In this document: positions 46,201 to 56,440 of the stretch, in pieces
How positions within the stretch are numbered: position 1 is the first letter of the stretch
How the letters are laid out: each line of letters opens with the position of its first letter
NCBI GenBank assembly: GCA_950097015.1
Contig: CATNEN010000028.1
Span: 806,001-870,000 of the forward strand
Direction of reading: 5' to 3'
Length of the DNA stretch: 64,000 nt
Source of the DNA: Macrostomum hystrix
Lineage: Eukaryota > Platyhelminthes > Macrostomidae
Notes under the pieces: model-generated
Told to the model about the DNA's origin: nothing
Database searches by the model: none
The model's input: the letters and a program-made list of their open reading frames with translations, nothing else
Made by a program: the position numbers and the translations under genes

Positions 46201-46363
46201 CCGTAAATGAGTAGGGAATAGTTTCTGACTCCCTGAATGAGTAGGCAATAGTTTCTGACTCCCTGAATGAGTAGGGAATAGTTTCTGACTCCGTAAATGA
46301 GTAGGGAATAGTTTCTGACTTCCTGAATGAGTAGGAAATTGTTTCTAACTCTTTTAATGAGAT
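34228..46363 (+). repeat. Satellite array, 30-bp unit, about 404 copies, with 4.5-kb higher-order structure
   Basis: The unit is gtagggaatagtttctgact plus a ten-base variable block of five main types: ccctgaatga, acctgaatga, ccgtaaatga, tcctgaatga and cagtaaatga, with gcctaaatga at the left end. Rare markers (gtatggaata, gtaggcaata with gtctctgact, gtagggaatc) recur in order. They show a tandem duplication: 36211-40680 and 40681-45240 match unit for unit, apart from a one-unit and a four-unit indel. The right edge decays over the last two units. Since 30 is divisible by three, one minus-strand frame stays open for over 4,000 codons; I do not regard it as coding. Confidence 0.97.
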
Positions 46364-47351
46364 GGATCCCAAAGGGAGGGCGTCAAATGTTTGTTGAGAC
46401 CCAAAAAAAAAATACTTTGGACTGTTTCCAAGAATTGCTTTATTTTTTAATAGCTATAGCAAAAAGCAATGCTTAAAATTTGTCTTTACTTTCTTTACAA
46501 ATTTTGTTCGTCTCCGTGACAAGCATCTAGAATGTCAACAAAAAGGCAGATAAAATTTCTAACTATTTTGCGTTTTGATGAAAGAATAATGCTACTTAGG
46601 TAAGAATAACCAACTACGATAGGAGGTAAGAAACAGCGAATTAAGCTACTGGTGCAAACAACCTCACCAAACAACCAACAAAAAAGCAGGGCTCTGCTTG
46701 GCGACCTTGATAAAAGTCTAACAACCTAAACAGCAATTATCACTAATTACAGATCTCACAGAAAATATCCCTGTCTACTGGAATAGACCTACGTCGGCGC
46801 TAAAAAACAGTGATGATTTTCTTTCTTTCTACTTGCACTTTCTCTCAACTCTACTGGCAGTAGTGCAGCAGGGATTTTTCTTTCGAGAAATATAGCAGCG
46901 ATATACCAAACCAAAGGAAAGCGCGAAGGAAAGCGATTGGGGTAGAAAAAAAACATAAACGACTAACAAAAACTCATCGCCAGATGATGAGAAGAATATG
47001 GCAAGGAATTTCAACTCAACTGGCGGCAGATTAAGCATAAAAAACCCTTAGCATCTCAAGGCGATAGAAATAATGCATTTTCGAAGCGGATTTTTTTAAT
47101 TTGGAATCGAGGAAAATGTTTCCGGTGATCGAATATTGAAAAGTAGCATTAGTCAAACATGCTCGGAACCAAATTTCGAATGAGGATTCTTGCCGCCTTG
47201 AAGTCTTTGACTTTGTGTGCTTGAAGGTTAAACTACTTGCCAGCAGCAAAAATCCTTTGTAATTAGTGTAGCTTAAGCTGTCGATAAAAAAAAAATTAGT
47301 GATCCATTTTTATGGTATTCAATTTCTTTGCAATAATTATTTCACGCCGAA
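46364..47351. other. Spacer between the satellite and the kinase 3' end
   Basis: AT-rich unique sequence with short, unrelated open frames. It should contain the 3' UTR of the kinase gene. Nothing else recognised. Confidence 0.45.
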
Positions 47352-50300
47352 TCATTCTGCCGAAGTTACCGCAACCTCAGCCGAAGCGTCAGCAGCTTCA
47401 GGAGCGGCTTCAGGTTCAGCCTCAGGAGCAGCTTCAGGTTCAGCTTCCGTAGCTTCAGGTTCAGCTTCAGTAGCTTCAGGTTCGGCTTCAGTAGCTTCAG
47501 GTTCGGCTTCAGGAGCAGTTTCAGTTTCAGCTTCAGTTTCAGCTTCAGTTTCAGCCTCAGGAGCAGCTTCAGGTTCAGCTTCAGTAGCTTCAGGTTCAGC
47601 CTCAGGAGCAGCTTCAGGTTCAGCTTCCGTAGCTTCAGGTTGAGCTTCAGTAGCTTCAGGTTCGGCTTCAGGAGCAGCTTCAGTTTCAGCTTCCGTAGCT
47701 TCAGGTTCAGCTTCAGTAGCTTCAGGTTCGGCTTCAGGAGCAGTTTCAGTTTCAGCTTCAGTTTCAGCTTCAGTTTCAGCCTCAGGAGCAGCTTCAGGTT
47801 CAGCTTCGGCAGCTTCAGGTTCAACTTCAGGCTCAACTGGAACCTCAGGATCGGCAGCTTCGATGGCGCCCTCGGCGCCCTGAGCAGCCTCGGCCTCCAG
47901 TTTGCTCAGATGGTTCACCGCGTCGATCATTCCCTGAACGAGTTCGAACTCGGCCCGACCAAGCCGGTGCAGATTCGAAATGTCGCAAACGTCGACAATG
48001 TCGGTGTGCTCGCCGTGAGTTCCTCGAACCTGAAGCCATAGGATGAGACACCTTACACCTAATTAGGATCTCAAATCACTTATAGTAGCGAGACAAGATT
48101 GTGAATCTAAAGTCTTTCAGAGAGAATTCGTTAACAGTTGCAAGACCAGGCTATTTTCCCCCTGTGGAAAGACAACGGGGATATTTCAAATACCCGCTGC
48201 CTACTTCCCGACAGCTCCCAAACTGAATGACCGATTTTCGTGAAAGTCCACCATCTGAATCTAAATTTCCCGCCCTTTACGATTATTTCAAAATTCAATC
48301 TCGATTCTTGTCGAAGACACTGATGACAAGGACAGCTTTATTTGCCGCCAGACACCCCGACAAGAATTGTTGAATATCTCGACGATGCCAATGTTTTGTG
48401 ATTCTGTAAGTTGTTTCATCAGATAGAGCGGAAAATTTTAGCCCGTGTTCGTGAATTCCATGGCGATTGGTTGAATATTTTTTGGAATGCAGAAATTTGA
48501 AATTGAAATTCTTCTCGAGGTCTTTCTGGTGCAGACCCACCTGGCAGCCGAGCTCCTTCGCAGTTTCATCCAGCTGCTGCAGCCCTAGGCTGGCGCACAG
48601 GCCAGGCAGGCTGATGTGGACGCTGCCCCTCAGACCTGTGCCCAGGTTTGACGGGCAGCAGGTGAGGTAGCCCAGCCGCTCCGTGCGCTGGAAGGCCTCC
48701 GGCAGGCCGGTGGCCCCGAGGATGCCGGCCTCGATGGCGGCCACGCCGCGGCAGAGCCGGTCAAACACGGCGCGCACATCGCCACCAGGCTGCATGCTGA
48801 TGATTCGCAGGTGATCGCCTTCGTTCAGCCACAGCAGGAAGGTCTTCTCAGCGTTGTGGAAGATGCCGCGACCGGCTGGCCAGTGCCTGAGGTCAGTTTG
48901 AGTCCCAGATTTTTTCTTCCGGATCCCTTCTCTATAATCCCCTCTTCCCGATCCAGTATTCCCGATCCCCAATTCACGATCCACTCTTCCTGACCCTTTC
49001 TCCACGATCCCCTTTTTACGATCCCCTCTTGAAGATCCTCTCTTCCCGATTCCATATTCACGATCCCCTTTTTACGATCCCCTCTTTACGATCCCCTCTT
49101 CACGATCCCCTCTTCACGATCCCCTCTTGAAGATCCTCTCTTCCCGATTCCATATTCACGATCCCCTTTTTACGATCCCCTCTTTACGATCCCCTCTTTA
49201 CGATCCCCTCTTCACAATCCCGTCTTCACGATCCCCTCTTAACGATCCTCTCTTCCCGATTCCATATTCACGATCCCCTTTTTACGATCCCCTTTTTACG
49301 ATCCCCTCTTCACGATCACCTCTTCCCGATCCTCTCTTCCCGATCCCCTCTTCACAATCCCGTCTTCACGATCCCCACTTGACGATCCTATCTTTCCGAT
49401 TCCATTCACAATCCCCTCTTCACGATCCCCACTTGACGATCCTATCTTTCCGATTCCATTCACAATCCCCTCTTCACGATCCCCTCTTCACGATCCCCTC
49501 TTCACAATCCCGTCTTCAGGATCCCCTCTTGACGATCCTCTCTTCCCGATTCCATTCACGATCCCCTCTTTAGGATCCCCTATTCACGATGCCCTCACTC
49601 ACTCGTGGTAACCAGAGGCCACCTGGAACCGATCCCCTGGCTTGAACAGGAAGTGCTCTTCAACCAGCTGAGCCCTCTGCTCATCGGTGAGCTCGGCCAG
49701 TGAGTAGTAGGTTCCGGCCAAGTCGCCCTCCAGCCCGGAGAGAACATTGCGCATCAGCTCCTCAATGGACAGACGCGTCTCCCGACTGCCGCAGGTGTTC
49801 AACGGAAAGCCAGCCAGATTGCGAGCAACTCGAATCCGGGTGGACCGGATGATGGCCTCGTTCTGGAAGCCGCCAGTCAGCCTCTCTGGGTCCAGCTGGG
49901 TCTCGTGGATCCGGTCCTGCCCGTAGGGGCCGTGGCAGAGATCGATGACTGGATCAAACAGCGCGGCAAAGTCCGAGTAGCTCTCTGCATCGCCAGCGTG
50001 ACAGCCGACCAAGGAGTCCTCGTTGACGAAGCCCGTGTTGACCGCCTAAAGCGTCACAATCAGGAACTTAATTATCATTCTCCACCTGACTAAAATGATC
50101 TAGTTACTACTCGAAGACACTGTCGCATCCAGCACTCACCCGCCTCAGAGTCCAGCCATTCGCGGTGGCATGATCCTTCAGCGAGTTCCACACATCAGCA
50201 GTCAGGCTCTGCGCCATGAAGCTCTTGTTCTCCGGCGACACTTGCGGAAATTCGTCGCCATTCAATCGCTCGTCGATCACAACCTGGTAGTCTGAGTTTG

Positions 50301-51389
50301 GAGTCAGAGGTGATCGTGTTTTAATACCGATCATCAGATCCTAGATCCTAGATCCCAGATCCCAGATCCTCAGATCCCAGATTCTCAGATCCCAGATCCT
50401 CAGATCCCAGATCCTCAGATCCCAGATCCCAGATCCTCAGATCCCAGATCCTCAGATCCCAGATCCTCAGATCCCAGATCCTCAGATCCCAGATCCTCAG
50501 ATCCCAGATCCTCAGATCCCAGATCCTCAGATCCCAGATCCTCAGATCCCAGATCCTCAGATCCCAGATCCTCAGATCCCAGATCCTCAGATCCCAGATC
50601 CTCAGATCCCAGATCCTCAGATCCCAGATCCTCAGATCCCAGATCCTCAGATCCCAGATCCTCAGATCCCAGATCCTCAGATCCCAGATCCTCAGATCCC
50701 AGATCCTCAGATCCCAGATCCTCAGATCCCAGATCCTCAGATCCCAGATCCTCAGATCCCAGATCCTCAGATCCCAGATCCTCAGATCCCAGATCCTCAG
50801 ATCCCAGATCCCAGATCCTCAGATCCCAGATCCTCAGATCCCAGATCCTCAGATCCCAGATCCTCAGATCCCAGATCCTCAGATCCCAGATCCTCAGATC
50901 CCAGATCCCAGATCCTCAGATCCCAGATCCTCAGATCCCAGATCCTCAGATCCCAGATCCTCAGATCCCAGATCCTCAGATCCCAGATCCTCAGATCCCA
51001 GATCCTCAGATCCCAGATCCTCAGATCCCAGATCCTCAGATCCCAGATCCTCAGATCCCAGATCCTCAGATCCCAGATCCTCAGATCCCAGATCCTCAGA
51101 TCCCAGATCCTCAGATCCCAGATCCTCAGATCCCAGATCCTCAGATCCCAGATCCTCAGATCCCAGATCCTCAGATCCCAGATCCTCAGATCCCAGATCC
51201 TCAGATCCCAGATCCTCAGATCCCAGATCCTCAGATCCCAGATCCTCAGATCCCAGATCCTCAGATCCCAGATCCTCAGATCCCAGATCCTCAGATCCCA
51301 GATCCTCAGATCCCAAATCCCAGATCCTCAGATCCTCAGATCTAGGATTCCAAATAGACCCTACCTTGTTCCTCTTGAGTTTGAGCCAT
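47352..51389 (-). CDS. Phosphagen (guanidino) kinase with long Glu/Ala/Pro C-terminal tail
   Basis: Exons are 51365-51389, 50140-50291, 49603-50045, 48541-48886 and 47352-48029; together they give 547 residues in frame. The start ATG has a good context (A at -3, G at +4), and its 25-nt exon joins the second in phase 1. The enzyme moves phosphate between ATP and a guanidino compound to buffer ATP. Family marks: VGC.AGDAESY, STRIRVARNLAGF, AGTYYSL.ELT, WPAGRGIFHN, CPSNLGTGLRGSVHI with the reactive-site Cys, VRGTHGEHT, DISNLHRLG. The core of about 368 residues is creatine-kinase-like in several motifs, but has the short substrate loop and GEHT motif of arginine/taurocyamine kinases, so the substrate is open. 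Odd points: the usual NEEDH reads NEGDH, and about 180 extra residues of E, A, P and T follow the normal end. Confidence 0.92.
47355..47890 (-). repeat. Coding minisatellite making the Glu/Ala/Pro tail of the kinase
   Basis: Six-base and twelve-base steps (GCTTCAGGTTCAGCTTCAGT on the plus strand) translate in the kinase frame to EAEPEAT and EAAPEAE type repeats. A larger block is duplicated 225 bp apart (for example at 47511 and 47736), which is exactly 75 codons. All length changes seen keep the reading frame, which ends in DASAEVAVTSAE and a TGA. Confidence 0.85.
48900..49596 (+). repeat. Intronic minisatellite, about 14-bp unit (acgatcccctcttc)
   Basis: About 50 imperfect units fill nearly the whole 716-bp intron between kinase exons 3 and 4. 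The splice donor at 49602 lies directly beside the array. Unit variants (ctttttacgatc, cttcccgatcct) are mixed without a long-range order that I could see. Confidence 0.9.
50336..51345 (+). repeat. Intronic minisatellite, 15-bp unit (agatcctcagatccc)
   Basis: About 67 nearly identical units occupy most of the 1,073-bp first intron of the kinase gene. A few positions carry an extra agatccc half-unit (near 50420, 50805 and 50900). Each unit holds two GATC tetramers. Because 15 is divisible by three, a repetitive open frame appears on the minus strand, but it is intronic. Confidence 0.93.
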
Positions 51390-52614
51390 TTGTATTGTTT
51401 TTCTAGCTCCAACACTATTTAAAATGCCGGAAGGTTTGAATTAATTGAGAGTTCCTTGGAAAATCTTCTTGTCCGTCTGGCACTAGTCTAAAGAATTGAT
51501 TAAGCTTGCGAACGGGGTTTTATTAGTGTAAACTGTCTCATCGGCTGAACCCTAGGGCCACCTTCTCCCAGCCAATGACAGTAGGGCCCCGTGAGTCACT
51601 CCAAATACATGAAATGACGGCAAGCCTTCCCCGTCTGATCTATCAGTCCTTTCCCAAGTTTTCTCTCTGTTTTATCGATCAGCCAATCGACTGAGCCCTC
51701 GGACTCTGATCCCAGTTTCTTGTCGTAAAAATAATTCCGTGTCCCTGTCCCTCTCTCTCATCAGACAGTGTCTGGCCAGAGCAGAACCGGATGCACTTCA
51801 TGCCTCCCTCTCCGTCTAACAGTGCGCTCAACTTAGCTGTCTGCGTCAGGGAGAGGTTGAGTAGAAATGAGTCGCCCTCCACTCCCCCCCAGCCGACTCA
51901 TCCAGACAGACAGTGCGGTTGCTAGGCCAAGTCCAAGGCCTCAGTTTCCAGTTTAAGGTCTGATCCACGATGGGCTAATGGGGGTGGTTGGTGGACTGGA
52001 GCTCATAAGATTGAGGCGGCAATCCTAGCGGGTGTGGGGCCCACACTGAGTCGAGATGACGAATGGCCGCCGCAGCCGGTCGCAGCGAGAAAGCGGCCAA
52101 AACCGGTTCGAACCAGTTTTCGCGCTGCCTTCTTTTTTATGCAGTACTAACTCAAACCCCCCGAGAGAGGCCCGCTAGAGGAAGAGAGCGGGCAGTCACG
52201 AAACTAGAGCCAAAAATGAAAATGTGGAGCTTCAGGCTGAGCCGAGAGATGTGGGCAGAAACTGGCATTTCATTTCCTCTTCCCGACCATCTCGTGCGGA
52301 TTGCTCATTTTATAGTCATCCATCCTGGAAGAGCCAAGACTTGCAACCACTCGGCATCGGGCATAACAGAGACTCTCTGTAGGGTCAGGATGAATTTTAA
52401 CTGATTTTTGGCAGTCTTTTCCGAACCGGAATCACATTTCGTGCGCTAACGGCGACGAATTAACTAAGCCAGAATTAACTAATTGAAGAATTTAGCGCCA
52501 ATTTTTGAAGCTAATGAATTGCTCTTCAAACGAATCTTAAATCAAGATTGACAACTCTTTAGACATGAAAAATGTAACCATGGAGTCGCAAAACTGACAA
52601 AATATGTACTACGC
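51390..52614. other. Upstream region of the kinase gene
   Basis: Presumed leader and promoter of the kinase. An open frame at 52063-52404 on the plus strand has no recognisable domain and I do not call it. Confidence 0.4.
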
Positions 52615-53795
52615 AGGAATCTTATCTAGAATCGTATCAGGAATCGTATCAGGAATCGTATCTAGAATCGTATCAGGAATCGTATCAGGAATCGTATCTA
52701 GAATCGCAGCTGGAATCGTAGCTAGAATAGCATCAGGAATCATAGCTCGAAAGTATCAGGAATCGTAGCTAGAATCGTATCAGGAATCGTATCAGGAATC
52801 GTATCAGGAATCGTATCAGGAATCGTATCAGGAATCGTATCAGGAATCGTATCAGGAATCGTATCAGGAATCGTATCTAGAATCACAGCAGGAATCGTAG
52901 CTAGAATAGCATCAGGAATCGTAGCTCGAAAGTATCAGGAATCGTAGCTAGAATCTTATCAGGAATCGTATCTAGAATAGTATTAGGAATCGTAGCTAGA
53001 ATAGTATCAGGAATCGTAGCTAGAATAGTATCAGGAATCGTAGCTAGAATCGTATCAGGAAACGCATCTAGAATCGCAGCAGGAATCGTATCTAGAATAG
53101 TATCAGGAATCGTATCAAGAATAGTATCAGGAATCGTATCTAGAATAGTATCAGGAATCGTATCTAGAATCGCAGCAGGAATCGTATCTAGAATAGTATC
53201 AGGAATCGTATCAAGAATAGTATCAGGAATCGTATCTAGAATCGCAGCAGGAATCGCAGCTAGAATAGTATCAGGAATCGTAGCTAGAATATTATCAGGA
53301 ATCGTATCTAGAATCGTATCAGGAATCGTATCTAGAATCGCAGCAGGAATCGTATCTAGAATCGTATCAGGAATGGAATCGTATCTAGAATCGCAGCAGG
53401 AATCGTAGCTAGAATAGTATCAGGAATCGTATCTAGAATAGTATCATGAATCGTATCTAGAATCGTATCAGGAATCGTATCTAGAATCGCAGCAGGAATC
53501 GTAGCTAGAATAGTATCAGGAATCGTATCTAGAATAGTATCAGGAATCGTAGCTAGAATAGTATCAGGAATCGTATCTAGAATAGTATCAGGAATCGTAG
53601 CTAGAATAGTATCAGGAATCGTATCAGGAATCGTATCTAGAATCGCAGCAGGAATCGTATCTAGAATCGCAGCAGGAATCGTATCTAGAATAGTATCAGG
53701 AATCGTAGCTAGAATAGTATCAGGAATCGTATCAGGAATCGTATCTAGAATCGCAGCAGGAATCGTATCTAGAATCGCAGCAGGAATCGTAGCTG
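52615..53795 (+). repeat. Minisatellite, 12/24-bp units (aggaatcgtatctagaatcgtatc)
   Basis: Alternating half-units aggaatcgta(t/g)c and tagaat(c/a)g(t/c)a repeat about 95 times. The order is variable and contains local longer-period duplications (for example the blocks around 53600-53790). The tctagaatcgcagcagg form is shared with the array at 3485-4705. Confidence 0.93.
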
Positions 53796-54663
53796 ATTCA
53801 ATGTGGGAATCAAAATCAGAAACTTCACTTTTGCGTATCTAAGCTGGTCTACTTAAAGTAGGTAGTATAGACTCAAAGTTAGCAACATTGAATGCTTGCA
53901 AAACAGAGCATAGGGAAACAAGATGCTGCAACTCATTTTCATAGTTGCTGCGTGGCACTTTTTGAAGCTCGTTATTTTACAGTGATTAAAATTCTAATGG
54001 TGACAAATACAGGTTCCACTGGTCCCAGCCACGTAGTGCTAATATTCACGTACTCAAAAATCCCGCAGTAAAGCTTTTCCCAAGAGAGGCTGCGAAATTG
54101 GCTGAGCAGTTGAGTATAGTGCTCAAAATGGCAGTTCTTTAATTCTGTCTCATTCTCTCTCTTCTATGTTATGCAGATAGAATCGATGCCACAGTATAGT
54201 GAGCATGACCCCAGCTTAATCTCGTGCGACTCAAACCCCGGAAGGAGATGAGACAGTACATACGGACCTCCAATAATGAGAACGACACAACAGGAGAACG
54301 AAAAATATGGAAATTCTGACAGTAATGCGGAAAAAAGTCATTAATTCGTCTTTCACAGCTGTGCATTGCTTGTTGGACCTCATGAGGCTGCATCTCTCGA
54401 TGTGGCTTATACGGCTCTAATGCACACTCCCGCCTAATCCTCCTTCCGCATACATTCGGCATGCATACCATTTTTGTCAGAGAAAGTTCGTTAGAAATCT
54501 CGAATCTCCAATATGTTGAGTCCATAATCTGTAGTTTTCATCGCATTTAAGATGGCACTTGGCTGGTTCTGTTAGTCTGCGTGTCAGTTCTGCGCTAAGG
54601 TCAGATTATTTTCTGATTTGATTGTGGTAGTTGTCTTTGCTGCGAGTATATCCGTATTCCACC
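53796..54663. other. Spacer, nothing recognised
   Basis: Unique AT-rich sequence; no supported gene. Confidence 0.45.
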
Positions 54664-55060
54664 TGCAAATAATATTAATAATGATGATGAAAATAGTTGC
54701 AGAAGAGTTGCAGAATAGTTGCTGCGGGCAATCTGGCATAACACTAGACCCGCAGCCAGAGAGGAGGCAGTTCTGCCTATTTCGCTGACTCCTGAGCACA
54801 CTCGCACACAGATACGCAGATACGCAGGCACACGCTCATACAGGTGTGTACATCTGCCCCTGACTTTCTCATCGTCAGGCAGTGTACACTCTCACTGTGC
54901 CTTGGAGGTTGGCCCTCATCGGTGTAAATTGCACGACAAGCCCCCAAGCCTTCTCTCCGCAGCGGTACCCTAAATCAATGTGGCGTCGTCGCGGAATCGA
55001 GCTCAGGGACCTTGGTGCGAGAGGCGAACGCATTAGACCGTTCTGCCACTCACTCACTAT
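54664..55060 (-). mobile_element. tRNA-derived SINE copy
   Basis: Minus-strand copy: the head is near 55057 (gccactcactcac end), the body is shared with the copy at 23166, and an ATT/ATC-rich tail lies near 54664-54690, with a partly triplicated gttgcag segment before it. Confidence 0.88.
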
Positions 55061-56180
55061 GGTGCACGAAAATAATACATTTATAAATTAATTGTAGCTC
55101 AATAGAAAGAGCTGATGATGAATCTTAGTCGCGTCTTGCAGAAAAAAAATTTTTGTTTAATCTAAAAAGTTCTCAATTATTTATATAGTGGATCGCCAGA
55201 GCAAATAGTCAAATAGGCAAATAATGCAGTTAGGCATTTGAATGGCAAATAGTCAAATAAGCAAATAGCCAAAGATTAACCATCAGCCCATTAAAATATG
55301 AGTCGCTTGACCCACCTTTTATTCAGTCGCAAAGTTGAAAAAATATTATAGAAGATAAGCGACTGCCTATGAGATAGATGAGTGACTTTACTGACTGAGT
55401 TCTTGCAGTTAATTTGAGCTCATAAATGTATGATACTCAACAATACACATCTTCGCTTTCTCAGCGGCGTGGCCGCAATGGACTCAGACGCCCCACCCCA
55501 CCACACCCTGAGCACGCGGAAAGTTGGGAAGATGAAGAGTTTCGGAGTTTCGGAGCCAGTTTGGCCATTCGCCCTCCGAAGCCACTTTTTTAAATCGCAT
55601 AAATAAAATACAAATGGTGAGAACTTTAGGCTGGCTCTTTGATATTGCATAATAGCTCGCACATATAGCTCTTATTGGTCCTATACGAGCTACTATAAAT
55701 GTACTTTTCAGTTAGTAAGCTTGTAAGCAAACAGGGCCATCAATCAATTGAGCTTTCAAAGTCCTGAAAGAGGATAAAATTGAAAAAAGAAACTATCTTT
55801 AGCGGTTGCTCGGGACCTGGAGCTCAGGTTAATTAACTGGGTAGAATGAAATGAGAACTCGAGAATTCTCATCCATCAGTTTAGCATTCGACCCACTTAA
55901 CTAAATTCCCAGTTGTAAGGCCTGGCAGATCTAGCGGATGGCCATCTGTTTCCAAGAAGCCCTAAGAGTGCACGGCAGCCAGTTTTAATGGCATATGGTA
56001 GGCTCGGTTCACTCTCTGGTTCCATCGATTTTGGGTGGAAAACTTTTGTTTTAATTGAAAATTCTCTGAAGCCCTGATAATATATCCTTCGATCGATTTT
56101 CCTTCGAGTAGTACGACTTATTTCTATCAAAAAGATAGTATCTAATCATAAATAGATTGCATGCATAGATTCCGATCCAA
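55061..56180. other. Spacer, nothing recognised
   Basis: Unique sequence with a short local repeat (caaatagtcaaataggcaaat near 55205-55275). No supported gene. Confidence 0.45.
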
Positions 56181-56440
56181 AAAAGCTAAGCTGCAAACCC
56201 ACCCCACTCCACCCCAATTGTGTACACACTAATTTCGTCTCCTACATGTACATTCCTATCCATCAAAGCCTAACTGCAAACCCACCCCGCTCCACCCCAA
56301 TTGTGTACACACTAATTTCGTCTCTTACATGTAAATTCCTATCCATCAAAGCCTAACTGCAAACCCACCCCGCTCCACTCCAATCGCACGCCAATGGTCT
56401 ATACACGATTTTCGTCTACGACCTGTACATTCCTATCCAT
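56181..56440 (+). repeat. Three tandem copies of an about 80-95-bp unit
   Basis: The unit runs from gctgcaaacccacccc(g/a)ctccac through acatgtacattcctatccatc and starts near 56185, 56269 and 56350. A fourth diverged copy lies at about 58319-58400, so the units flank the retrotransposon fragment on both sides. Confidence 0.85.

Noticed and set aside
34132-46248. Minus-strand open frame of 4,038 codons made of SQKLFPTHSG-type decapeptides
   Set aside because: A 30-bp unit without a stop stays open by arithmetic. The frame runs straight into a SINE head, has no domain or signal peptide, and its unit changes are not biased toward synonymous sites as far as I can see.
34228-46363. CRISPR-like direct repeats
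   Set aside because: Units are contiguous with no unique spacers, and the window is clearly animal DNA.
47366-47836. Alternative frame (LKLNLKLLLR repeats) over the kinase tail
   Set aside because: Shadow frame of the coding minisatellite; the E/A/P frame is the one continuous with the kinase.
51365-51415. Kinase start at an upstream GTG/TTG giving VLELEKQYKWLK
   Set aside because: Not an ATG start, and its frame leads into the intronic array; the ATG at 51389 joins exon 2 in the correct phase.
52063-52404. Possible small gene on the plus strand
   Set aside because: No domain, no splice or promoter context; composition resembles the surrounding intergenic sequence.
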